64,000 nt of DNA, taken from NCBI GenBank assembly GCA_002270465.1, contig NQOF01000001.1, positions 870,501 through 934,500 of the forward strand. The letters run 5' to 3'. The notes below the pieces were generated by a model. It saw nothing but the letters and a program-made list of their open reading frames with translations, was not told the origin of the DNA and did no database searches. The stretch's first letter is position 1, and every line of letters begins with the position of its first letter. A program made the position numbers and the translations under genes. Source of the stretch: Blautia hominis (lineage in GTDB: Bacteria > Bacillota > Clostridia > Lachnospirales > Lachnospiraceae). Of this stretch, positions 45,183 through 52,774 are shown piece by piece.

Positions 45183-45226
45183 AAAAAGGTCCCCAAAGGT
45201 GGGTTTTCGCCTTTGAGAACCTTTTT
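45183..45226. terminator. Terminator-like hairpin in the cupin leader
   Basis: AAAAAGGT and ACCTTTTT plus CAAAGG and CCTTTG form a two-part stem with T-runs on both strands. On the minus strand the T-run ends a few bases before the cupin GGAGG, and the cupin promoter lies upstream of the hairpin, so it may attenuate this gene as well as end the acylphosphatase transcript. Confidence 0.6.
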
Positions 45227-45249
45227 TTCTTATCATTTTATTTTTTTAT

Positions 45250-45278
45250 ATCTTAGACCAATTTTACGGGCTTGTCAA
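45250..45278 (-). promoter_or_regulatory. Promoter of the cupin gene
   Basis: Minus strand: perfect -35 TTGACA (45278-45273), 17-nt spacer, -10 TAAGAT (45255-45250). The predicted leader of about 75 nt includes the hairpin at 45183-45226. Confidence 0.65.
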
Positions 45279-45308
45279 TATTTTCCTGCATAAAAATATT
45301 CTTCTGTT

Positions 45309-45578
45309 TTAACCTTTCACACAGAACCCATTCTCCTCCCGCACCGGAATATCCTTGGCATCAACCCCTTCAATCCGTATAAAATTCCCCATGGACAACC
45401 GTTCCAGGAAGTTTGATATCTCCTGCTCTCCGCCCTGCAGTTCCATTTCCACGCATCCGTCCCAGGTGTTCTTCACCCATCCGGTCACCTGCAGAAGCCG
45501 TGCCAGGTGCTGCGCCCGGTACCTAAGCCCTACTCCCTGTACCAAACCGGTCAGTATAAAATGCTTTCTGATCTTCAT
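45309..45578 (-). CDS. acyP: Acylphosphatase
   Basis: 89 residues, typical length. Catalytic loop GLVQGVGLRY with Arg19, and Asn37 in GWVKNTWDG; these are the two catalytic residues of the family. It hydrolyses the carboxyl-phosphate bond of acyl phosphates such as 1,3-bisphosphoglycerate or acetyl phosphate in the cytoplasm. Monocistronic. The last residues match the family consensus less closely, but the core is intact. Confidence 0.93.
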   Translation of the reverse strand: MKIRKHFILTGLVQGVGLRYRAQHLARLLQVTGWVKNTWDGCVEMELQGGEQEISNFLERLSMGNFIRIEGVDAKDIPVREENGFCVKG

Positions 45579-45700
45579 TTTTTACATTAATTCCTCCATA
45601 AATGTGTATATCTGGAAATTTGAAATTTTCTCTATACAGTTTGCATTATACCACTTTTTAAAATGTCTGCAACTATCTTTCGCAACTTTCCTTTTTTTCC

Positions 45701-45748
45701 AAAAAAAACCATCCTGCAGCCGTAAAGATTTCCCGGCTGCAGGACGGT
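45701..45748 (-). terminator. Terminator of the lyase-BCCT-cyclodeaminase operon
   Basis: On the minus strand ACCGTCCTGCAGCCG and CGGCTGCAGGATGGT form a 15-bp stem with one mismatch, followed by TTTTTTTTGG. It lies 15 nt after the stop codon at 45763. Confidence 0.92.
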
Positions 45749-45762
45749 TTTAAGAGGGTATT

Positions 45763-46755
45763 CTATCGATATTTCAGTGTTGTGCCTATTCCCATTTTTA
45801 ATGCTTTTTCATATACTAACTGTCCCAGTGCAATGTCATTTGTTGAGAGTCCTCTGTGCCAGAATAAAATGGTCTCATCCTCACGCTGTCTGCCCGGTTT
45901 TTTTCCTGCCACGATCTCTCCCAGTTCTCCATATAACGTATCCTCGCTTAGTTTTCCTGTCTCCACATGTCTGCGGAGGCTTCCCAGAATACCGCCTTTG
46001 CACTGCCCCCAGTCGTCCACCACGATCTTGTCCATCACATCTGTGAGGGAGAGTTCCACCGCGCTGACTGTCCCATAGGGAACCACAAAATTCCCCGGCT
46101 GTACCCACTCTGTCTTCAATAGAGGCGTGGGTTCCATAAGGCGGGTGGCCTCCACCATGATATCCGCCCCTTTCAGGCACTCTTCGCTGTTCCGGGTCAC
46201 TTTAACCGGTTTGCCCAGTTTTTTGGTAAGCCGTGCCGCAAAATCCTCCATGGATTCTTTTCTGCGGCTGTTCACACGGATCTCCTCAAAATCATAAATG
46301 GAATCAAGAAGCACCACGTTCCACCATGCAGTTCCTCTGGAACCCAGATGCCCCAGGATCTTATTTTCTTTTTTTGCCAGATACTTTGCTCCAATGGCTG
46401 TCAGAGCACCCGTACGCATGGATGTAATCTCCGTAGCATCAACCACGGCTCTCGGCGCCCCGGTTTTAGGGTCGTACAAATTTAACAGGGCCATTTCTGA
46501 CGGCAGATCCTGTTTATAGTTATAAACATAGTCTCCCACAACTTTCACGCCTGCCACATCCATAGGCTCTATATATCCTCTGAGTACATTGAAATGTCCG
46601 TGAAATTCCGGATTGGGGATCAGATGCACCCGGGGCTCAATGACTGTCTTGCCATTTCCCTGGGCCTCCAGGCTTTTCTCCACTGCTCCCAGGATTTCTT
46701 CATTTGTCAGTTCCAGTTTTTCAATATCAAATGCATTTATGTATAATAAATCCAT
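45763..46755 (-). CDS. Ornithine cyclodeaminase/mu-crystallin family protein
   Basis: 330 residues from MDLLYINAFDIEKL, with GGAGG 5 nt upstream. NAD(P)-binding Rossmann part (ILGHLGSRGTAWWNVVLLDSI), substrate loop DATEITSMRTGALTAIGAKYLA, conserved Asp in VVDDWGQCKGG. Family members are NAD(P)H-dependent ketimine reductases, amino acid dehydrogenases or cyclodeaminases. It is the last gene of an operon with a BCCT transporter and a MIO-less lyase, so it probably acts on the lyase product or another part of the imported molecule. The exact reaction cannot be assigned. Confidence 0.85.
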   Translation of the reverse strand: MDLLYINAFDIEKLELTNEEILGAVEKSLEAQGNGKTVIEPRVHLIPNPEFHGHFNVLRGYIEPMDVAGVKVVGDYVYNYKQDLPSEMALLNLYDPKTGAPRAVVDATEITSMRTGALTAIGAKYLAKKENKILGHLGSRGTAWWNVVLLDSIYDFEEIRVNSRRKESMEDFAARLTKKLGKPVKVTRNSEECLKGADIMVEATRLMEPTPLLKTEWVQPGNFVVPYGTVSAVELSLTDVMDKIVVDDWGQCKGGILGSLRRHVETGKLSEDTLYGELGEIVAGKKPGRQREDETILFWHRGLSTNDIALGQLVYEKALKMGIGTTLKYR

Positions 46756-46808
46756 AAGCACCTCCAAAATTTAATAGATTTTACTCTGTTCGTTTTCTGC
46801 AAACACTG

Positions 46809-48392
46809 CTATTCTTTTTTCTCATTCTTTTCTTTCTTTAAATCCACGAAAAATGTTTTTATAAATGCGATCAACTGCAGCAGGAATACAAAGAGTACCA
46901 GAAAACCTCCCACCGAAGCCAACTGTTTTACGCCGTCTATACCACGTACACCGCCTGCTACGGCTCCCATGATAATGGAAATGGAACCGATCAGGATACC
47001 CCAGATCAGCTTCTGGGACTTTGGAGGCTCCTCCTCCATGTTCTGTCCCTTGGTACAGATGGATGCAATGGTGCTGGTCATGGAGTCCGCCGCCGTGGAG
47101 AAGGACAGCATGAGGGTAATCATAACGATGGGTATGATGATGATCCCAAGCCCCAGCGGAAGATTCTGCAGAAAGGCCCATACGCCTGCCGTGGCGCCGC
47201 TTTCCTTGATGACTCCAACCATATCCACAACACCGTTCATCTGCCAGTTCAGTCCTGTTCCTCCCCATACGGAAAACCATACGATACCGAATAAGGATGG
47301 CATAACCCAGTTGATGATCATAAATTCACGCACGGTTCTGCCATAGGCAATCTTACCAAGGAAAATACCCATGATGGGAGCATAGGCGATCCAGGAACAC
47401 CAGTCGGCCAGGGTCCACCATCTTGTCAGCGCCTCGCCGCCCACATCACCGGAATCCAGTCCCCAGATAAAGAAATTATTCAGCCACTCTCCCAGTCCTG
47501 ATACGGAATTGCTTAAAATGATGGCCATTGGTCCTGTGATGAACAGGAAGATCAGCAGACCATAGAAAATCTTACTGTTCAGGGATGCCAGTCTGCGGAT
47601 CCCTTTATCCACGCCCAGGATGGCGGAGCTTGTAAAAATAAGAGTGGCAATACCCCCAAGAAGCACCCAGATAAATGTATTATTTGGTATTTTATATACA
47701 ACATTCAGCCCGGAGATAAGAAGTGCCAGACCGGTTCCCAGACCGGATGCCATTCCCAATGTGATCGCAAGGGAGCACAGCGTATCTACTGTATTCATAA
47801 ATATAGGATTCTCTGTCTTTTTTCCGAAAAGAGGCTTTAAGGTGGAGATCACAGACAGTTTTTCTTTCTTGTTGAAATACATGTAGGCAATGAGAAGGCC
47901 TGATACCGCATACATGGCATAAGGTACAAATGTCCAGTTATAAAAGCATCTGCCAAGTGCAAAACGTGCCGCCTCCTGGGTTCCCGCCTGAATACCCAGC
48001 TGGTCCAGCTCACCATACACATTTCCATAGTAGATCAAAGGTTCATTGATCCCCCAGTTTACGATTCCCACTGCAATTCCACCTGTCAGCGTCATGGCAA
48101 ACCAGGTTCCGAATGGATACTTGGGTTTTGCATTGGCTCCGCCGATCCGCATATCTCCCAGCTTAGAACATGTGACAATGGCTATGACCACAACTGAAAC
48201 AACTGCCACAAGCTGATACAGCCACCCGAATTTCCCAAGGGAAAAACCGAAGAAGGCTTTGGCTCCCTTTGCCAGCCCCTCATTATTGATAAAACCGATT
48301 GCTACAACAATTGCCATGATAGCAAAAGCAGGAATAAATACACCCTTCCGCACAAGTCCGGCAGAACCTGTCTTTTCTTTCGTTTCTTTCAT
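46809..48392 (-). CDS. BCCT family betaine/carnitine/choline-type transporter
   Basis: 527 residues, about 12 membrane segments. Family signature in the eighth helix region: WWTLADWCSWIAYAPIMGIFLGKIAYGRTVREF, plus FSTAADSMTSTIAS near the end. The glycine-rich first-helix loop reads GGIAVGIVNWGINEPL. BCCT carriers take up compounds with a quaternary trimethylammonium group. Between a MIO-less lyase (30-nt gap) and the cyclodeaminase-like gene, its cargo is inferred to be a trimethylammonium amino acid such as ergothioneine, histidine betaine or a relative. Confidence 0.9.
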   Translation of the reverse strand: MKETKEKTGSAGLVRKGVFIPAFAIMAIVVAIGFINNEGLAKGAKAFFGFSLGKFGWLYQLVAVVSVVVIAIVTCSKLGDMRIGGANAKPKYPFGTWFAMTLTGGIAVGIVNWGINEPLIYYGNVYGELDQLGIQAGTQEAARFALGRCFYNWTFVPYAMYAVSGLLIAYMYFNKKEKLSVISTLKPLFGKKTENPIFMNTVDTLCSLAITLGMASGLGTGLALLISGLNVVYKIPNNTFIWVLLGGIATLIFTSSAILGVDKGIRRLASLNSKIFYGLLIFLFITGPMAIILSNSVSGLGEWLNNFFIWGLDSGDVGGEALTRWWTLADWCSWIAYAPIMGIFLGKIAYGRTVREFMIINWVMPSLFGIVWFSVWGGTGLNWQMNGVVDMVGVIKESGATAGVWAFLQNLPLGLGIIIIPIVMITLMLSFSTAADSMTSTIASICTKGQNMEEEPPKSQKLIWGILIGSISIIMGAVAGGVRGIDGVKQLASVGGFLVLFVFLLQLIAFIKTFFVDLKKEKNEKKE

Positions 48393-48422
48393 CTTTAACC
48401 TCCCAATTCTTCTCCAATCTGT

Positions 48423-49886
48423 TTATATGTTTAGTTTTCGCAGAAATGTTCCCTCTTTCAACAGTTCATAAACTGCCTCTATATCCTCAGTCAGTATACG
48501 GTCATCCTTATCATAAAACGGTATTTTTTCCCTGAGCACGGCAAGTCCTTTCCCTGTTATTTCCCCAAATGTTTCCCCTCTCCGCAGATCCATCGCCTGG
48601 CCTGCGAGCATCAGTTCAATCCCTAGGATATAGCAGAGATCGTCCAGTATTTTATCCAGCCTCTGCACAGCCAAAGGCGCGTTGGTGCTCCTGTCCTCAA
48701 TCTCACCGGCAAGAGGAAAGGTATCCATGGATACGGGGTTTGCCAGACTGCGGATTTCCGCGTCCAGAGCCGTGAATGTCTTCTGGATGGTGGAAAACGC
48801 TATGACACTCTCCTGTGGTGATAAATTCCTGGTAAGCCTTGTAAATGCCGGGTTTGCAAGCTTTATGGCCCGCAGACAGGATGCCTTTGAAACATGTGAG
48901 AAAGCAATGGAAAGCATCTCCAGGGGAAGTACCCAGGCCAGGGGTTCAAAATTAGCACTGGGTGTAATGTCCCGCTCTTCCGTCAAAAGACATGGATTGT
49001 CATCTGAGGAATTTATCTGTACGGTCAGTTCTTTCTCCGCAAAAGAGAGCGCATCTGACACTGCTCCATGTACCTGGGAAACACTCCGGTAACAGAGCGG
49101 GTCCTGCAGCGGTCTGCTGCTGTTGGCTTTATAAAGAAAACTGCCTTTCAGATAACGGTTCATAGCCTCCGCTGTTTTGATCTGCCCTTCATATTTTCTC
49201 TTTTTCGCAGCCTCCATTCTGAGCTGTGAAGTGTTGCCTCCAAATCCCTCCAGGGCCATACAGCTGATCACATCTGCTGCCTTCCGTATTTTTTCCGCCC
49301 TGCAAAGGACAAGGCTGGCCCATCCGGCACTCAGGGCATTGGAACTGATCATTGCAAGTCCGTCTTTCTCTGCGGGAACTGCAGCTGCCAGCCCCTCCTT
49401 TTTTAATATCTCCCGGACCGGAAGGATCTCACCGTGATATTCCGCGCGGCCTTCACCGGTCATGGCCAGTGCTATGTGTGACAGATTTCCTATATCCGCC
49501 TGCCCCACTGACCCCCGTACAGGCAGCAGCGGATGGATCCTCCTGTTCAAAAACTCCTGATACATCCTGACAATTCCGGGTGAAATGCCGGTACACATAT
49601 TTAAAAGCCCATTGAGCCGTACCAGCATCACTGCCCTGACCACTTCCACCGGCGCATAAGGTCCCACGCCCACTGCGTGGGAATGCAGCATACTGCTGTT
49701 GAATTTTGTAATGAATTCCCTGGTCACTTTTTTATCTTTATTCCAACCGACTCCGGTATTGCATCCATAGATGGGGATCCCCCTGTCTGCCAGTTCAAAG
49801 ACAAGTCTCCTGGAATCCTCCAGTTTTTCCCATAAGGACTCTTCTATTGAAACACTCTGATCCCCCCATGCAGCGGATTCCACCAT
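48423..49886 (-). CDS. Aromatic amino acid lyase family protein lacking the MIO motif (ergothionase-like candidate)
   Basis: 487 residues from the only ATG. Histidine ammonia-lyase fold: PIYGCNTGVGWNK with catalytic-type Tyr40, GSVGQADIGNLSHIALAMTGEG at 125-146, NSSDDNPCL, ANFEPLAW, and C-terminal helices. In true ammonia-lyases Ala-Ser-Gly after GSVG forms the MIO electrophile; here it is Gln129-Ala130-Asp131, so MIO cannot form. Ergothionase, which eliminates trimethylamine from ergothioneine, is such a MIO-free member. The adjacent BCCT transporter supports a trimethylammonium substrate. Conserved family residues (LTGDSLTLR) continue upstream of the ATG to an ATT at 49919 behind GAGG, so the true start may be noncanonical. 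LysR gene divergent. Confidence 0.75.
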   Translation of the reverse strand: MVESAAWGDQSVSIEESLWEKLEDSRRLVFELADRGIPIYGCNTGVGWNKDKKVTREFITKFNSSMLHSHAVGVGPYAPVEVVRAVMLVRLNGLLNMCTGISPGIVRMYQEFLNRRIHPLLPVRGSVGQADIGNLSHIALAMTGEGRAEYHGEILPVREILKKEGLAAAVPAEKDGLAMISSNALSAGWASLVLCRAEKIRKAADVISCMALEGFGGNTSQLRMEAAKKRKYEGQIKTAEAMNRYLKGSFLYKANSSRPLQDPLCYRSVSQVHGAVSDALSFAEKELTVQINSSDDNPCLLTEERDITPSANFEPLAWVLPLEMLSIAFSHVSKASCLRAIKLANPAFTRLTRNLSPQESVIAFSTIQKTFTALDAEIRSLANPVSMDTFPLAGEIEDRSTNAPLAVQRLDKILDDLCYILGIELMLAGQAMDLRRGETFGEITGKGLAVLREKIPFYDKDDRILTEDIEAVYELLKEGTFLRKLNI

Positions 49887-49949
49887 ACGGAGTGTCAGAC
49901 TGTCCCCAGTTAATACAATGATTTCCTCATCCCCTTTACATATTGATTA

Positions 49950-49995
49950 TTGTAATAACATATTTGTAATAACATATTTTTTCATTCGGCCGAAT
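49950..49995. promoter_or_regulatory. Tandem 14-bp repeat and palindrome in the LysR/lyase control region
   Basis: TTGTAATAACATAT occurs twice head-to-tail (49950-49963 and 49964-49977), followed by the perfect palindrome ATTCGGCCGAAT (49984-49995). Both lie between the divergent lyase and LysR genes and are good candidates for LysR binding. Confidence 0.55.
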
Positions 49996-50095
49996 TTTCA
50001 TTTATTATGGTCATAATAGCACTTGATTTTACTCTTGTAAAATACTAAAATATGGTTATGTTATGAGTTTTTTCAATAGTAAAGGAGGATCCCCC

Positions 50096-50986
50096 ATGAC
50101 ACTCCGCCACATGTCCATATTTCTGGAAGTTGCAGCCTGCAACAATATGAGTATTGCTGCCCAAAACCTGTATCTTTCACAATCCACGGTCAGTCTGGCC
50201 ATATCTGAGATTGAAAAGACCTACAAGGTCCGCCTGTTTGACCGCCTGAGCAAACATCTCCGTCTCACAGAGGCCGGTATGCTGCTCCTGGATTACGCAT
50301 CCAGAATCATTTCCCTATATAAAGAAATGGAGTCCGCACTTTTGGGACTCCATCTGAAACAGATCCATATTGGAAGCACGCTGGTGGCTGCCTCCTGCCT
50401 GCTGCAGGATATTATCCGGGCATACCATATCATCTGCCCGGATGTGAGCACACGTTTTACCATTGATGACTCCTATTTTATGGAGAAAAAGCTGGCCCAA
50501 GGGGAACTGGATGTGATGCTGACTGAGACAAAGGGAAGCCACAGCAGCCTTGTCTACACCCCTTTTTTGGATGATACCTTTGTGGTCATATGCAGTCCTG
50601 ACCATCCCTATGCCCGGAGAGAAAATCTTTCCATTGCGGATTTTGAAAATGAGATGTTTCTCCTGCGGGAGGAAGGAAACAGTACCCGTGCAGCTCTGGA
50701 GCGGGCCCTGAGCAAACAGGGCCTTTCCCTTACTAAAAGTCATGTGTATCATAACATTGACGCCCTGAAGGAAGCTGTAGCTGAAAATGAAGGAATCTCC
50801 ATTATCTCCAAAATGCTGATCCGGGAAGAACTTTCCAGCCGCAAACTCCACGCCTGCCCGGTCACAGACCTGCCCATAAAGCGTGTTTTTTATATTGTAC
50901 AGAGAAAGGACAGGGCCTTTCTTCCCTATGTCAAAGAATTTATACGCCTGTGCCGGGAAACTTCCGGCAGACAGTCTGACAGTTAA
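50096..50986 (+). CDS. LysR family transcriptional regulator
   Basis: 296 residues from MTLRHMSIFLEVAACNNMSIAAQNLYLSQSTVSLAISEIEKTY, a typical N-terminal winged helix; AAAGGAGG lies 8 nt upstream (an ATG at 50063 precedes the site). Effector domain of type 2 periplasmic-binding fold follows (HIGSTLVAASCLLQDIIRAYH, VAENEGISIISKMLI). Divergent from the lyase-BCCT-cyclodeaminase operon and hence its likely activator, with the imported compound or its product as coinducer. Confidence 0.93.
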   Translation: MTLRHMSIFLEVAACNNMSIAAQNLYLSQSTVSLAISEIEKTYKVRLFDRLSKHLRLTEAGMLLLDYASRIISLYKEMESALLGLHLKQIHIGSTLVAASCLLQDIIRAYHIICPDVSTRFTIDDSYFMEKKLAQGELDVMLTETKGSHSSLVYTPFLDDTFVVICSPDHPYARRENLSIADFENEMFLLREEGNSTRAALERALSKQGLSLTKSHVYHNIDALKEAVAENEGISIISKMLIREELSSRKLHACPVTDLPIKRVFYIVQRKDRAFLPYVKEFIRLCRETSGRQSDS

Positions 50987-50990
50987 CCGA

Positions 50991-51027
50991 AAAAAGGGTT
51001 CCAGGCAAACGCCTGAAACCCCTTTTT
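50991..51027. terminator. Bidirectional terminator between LysR and M56 genes
   Basis: AAAAAAGGGTT-CCAGGC and GCCTG-AAACCC-CTTTTT form a long stem with A and T runs at both ends, between converging genes. Confidence 0.85.
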
Positions 51028-51070
51028 CTCTGTTCTTTTATACTTTAGTCCGCCGTATCCTTCTGCCGGT

Positions 51071-52345
51071 TCACTCTGCTTCCTGCATACTTGGCAACAA
51101 TACACCCTCCGCTGCTTCCGGCTGCAAGGAAGCAGACTCTGCCACCTTGAGACTTTCCACCTCTTCCTTTGTCTCCTGCAGCGTTGCTTTTTCTGCTTCT
51201 GACGCGGGTATTTCCTGCAATTCCTCTGCAAATGTCTCTTCTTGCAATGCTGCATCTTTCGCATTCTCTTCCTGCAGATAGGATATTTCCTCCGCATCCT
51301 TCTGCGGAACCAAAGTTTCCGTTCCATTGCCGCTGATTTCTTTAATGGTTTCCGTTCCTTCTTTATCGGTATCTTTGTTTACTTCAACAATATTTTCTAA
51401 CGCTCCCCCGTCACGCATCCCTGCAAAAATCTGATTGGAATATCCTAACAGCAGAGCAAAAGATAATACTATACTTCCCATTAATATTTTTCTTGCGTAC
51501 CCTGCTTTTCTGCTTGATTTTTTATAATTCATTATCGCGGTCACTCTCCTCTTTAAACTACCTGATGATAAAGGTGATGCCATCTGACTGAAACGGCGGT
51601 ACAGACCCGCAAAGGCCACTAGCGTGCCTGCGTATGCAGCTTTTCCGTCTTCCCCGATCCGCAGAAGCACCTCCTCATCACAGGATAACTCTACTTCTTT
51701 TAAAAACGTAAAATAGAAAAACCACAGGTATGGATGCTGCCAATACATGCACAAAAGAAACAATGCAAGAAATTTCCACAGGTTGTCTCTTCTTTTTGCA
51801 TGAATGTATTCATGTAAAACAATCTGCGTATAGCTTTCGCGGTAGTCAGTCTCCAAATAAGAAGGTATCAGAATCCTTGGCCTTACAAATCCCCATGTCA
51901 CCGGCGCGTTTATACGGTCGCTCAGCAAAATCCTGTATCTGTTAATACCTGCTCCCTCTAAACACAGCTCCCCAGACACTTCTTTTTCCACAGGAACAGC
52001 CGCCTGTAACACCTTGCTTTCATAGCAGTAACGGAGAAACAGGAATAAAAAGATAGCCATACCCGCTCCAAAGGCTGCGGTCATTCCCCACTGGGCCATG
52101 CGGATATTCTGTGTCAGACTTTTGGCGGGGAGCTGTGATATGATCCCGGCTGTCCCTTTGGAAATCCTGCGGATCCCGCACTTTTGGACGCCCAGCATTA
52201 GCGGCAGGAGCAAAACCCCTGTACTGATAAAAAGCCGGTCCAGCCAATACTTGTCCCTGCTGCAGAAGTGTTTCACTGCCAGACGGATAATGCTGTATAT
52301 AAGGCACATTCCTGCGAGAACCAGATTCGTCTTTAAAAATATCAT
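51071..52345 (-). CDS. M56 family metallopeptidase (BlaR1/MecR1-like) with acidic tail
   Basis: 424 residues from MIFLKTNLVLAG, with GGAGG 4 nt upstream and starting 1 nt after the BlaI stop. Four membrane segments (about 5-20, 38-55, 88-105, 300-320); zinc motif HEYIH at 178-182 and ELSCDEEVL further on, as in the BlaR1 protease domain. The extracellular C-terminus (about 325-424) is a low-complexity Glu/Ala/Ser/Gln-rich tail instead of the penicillin-binding sensor domain of BlaR1. It should cleave or control the co-encoded BlaI repressor in response to an unknown signal. Confidence 0.87.
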   Translation of the reverse strand: MIFLKTNLVLAGMCLIYSIIRLAVKHFCSRDKYWLDRLFISTGVLLLPLMLGVQKCGIRRISKGTAGIISQLPAKSLTQNIRMAQWGMTAAFGAGMAIFLFLFLRYCYESKVLQAAVPVEKEVSGELCLEGAGINRYRILLSDRINAPVTWGFVRPRILIPSYLETDYRESYTQIVLHEYIHAKRRDNLWKFLALFLLCMYWQHPYLWFFYFTFLKEVELSCDEEVLLRIGEDGKAAYAGTLVAFAGLYRRFSQMASPLSSGSLKRRVTAIMNYKKSSRKAGYARKILMGSIVLSFALLLGYSNQIFAGMRDGGALENIVEVNKDTDKEGTETIKEISGNGTETLVPQKDAEEISYLQEENAKDAALQEETFAEELQEIPASEAEKATLQETKEEVESLKVAESASLQPEAAEGVLLPSMQEAE

Positions 52346-52346
52346 G

Positions 52347-52703
52347 CTACCTCCGCTTCTTATGAATAAGCTCTTCGATTTCTTCCAGATCCTCTTTGGA
52401 CAGATCCTGTTCCTCAAAAAATGCAGAGATAAAGTTTTTCTTGGAACCCTTGAATGTCCTGGAGATCAATTCATTGACTTCATAGGTTTCAAATTCATGT
52501 CTGTCAATCAGATGTCTGCATATAAAACCAGGCTCTGACCGCAGCACTGCACCTTTTTCTATGCACTTTTTTATTACCGTATACGTGGTGTTCTTGTTCC
52601 AGCCATATCGTTCTTTTAGCACTTCCACAACTTGTTTTGCCGGTATCTCACCTTCTTCCCACAGCACTTCCATTACTTTTTGTTCTGATTCAAATAATTT
52701 CAT
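52347..52703 (-). CDS. BlaI/MecI/CopY family repressor
   Basis: 118 residues. Winged helix with KLFESEQKVMEVLWEEGEIPAKQVVEVLKERYGWNKNTTYTVIKKCIEKGAVLR, C-terminal dimerisation helices (FEEQDLSKEDLEEIEELIHKK). It represses its own operon with the M56 protease. Two GACTATTgCAATnGTC-type palindromes overlap the promoter region upstream. Start preceded by AAGGAG. Confidence 0.92.
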   Translation of the reverse strand: MKLFESEQKVMEVLWEEGEIPAKQVVEVLKERYGWNKNTTYTVIKKCIEKGAVLRSEPGFICRHLIDRHEFETYEVNELISRTFKGSKKNFISAFFEEQDLSKEDLEEIEELIHKKRR

Positions 52704-52719
52704 AAACTTTACTCCTTTG

Positions 52720-52759
52720 GACTATTGCAATCGTCTACATATAGACTATTACAATAGTC
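52720..52759. promoter_or_regulatory. Paired BlaI-type operators
   Basis: GACTATTGCAATCGTC (52720-52735) and GACTATTACAATAGTC (52744-52759) are near-perfect palindromes 24 bp apart centre to centre. A TTGACA -35 box on the minus strand lies just upstream (about 52770), so repressor binding would cover the promoter. Confidence 0.7.
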
Positions 52760-52774
52760 CGCATTTGTCAATGG

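Noticed and set aside
48423-49886. Histidine ammonia-lyase (hutH) call
   Set aside because: The MIO-forming Ala-Ser-Gly is replaced by Gln-Ala-Asp and no hut genes are nearby, so ordinary ammonia-lyase chemistry is unlikely.
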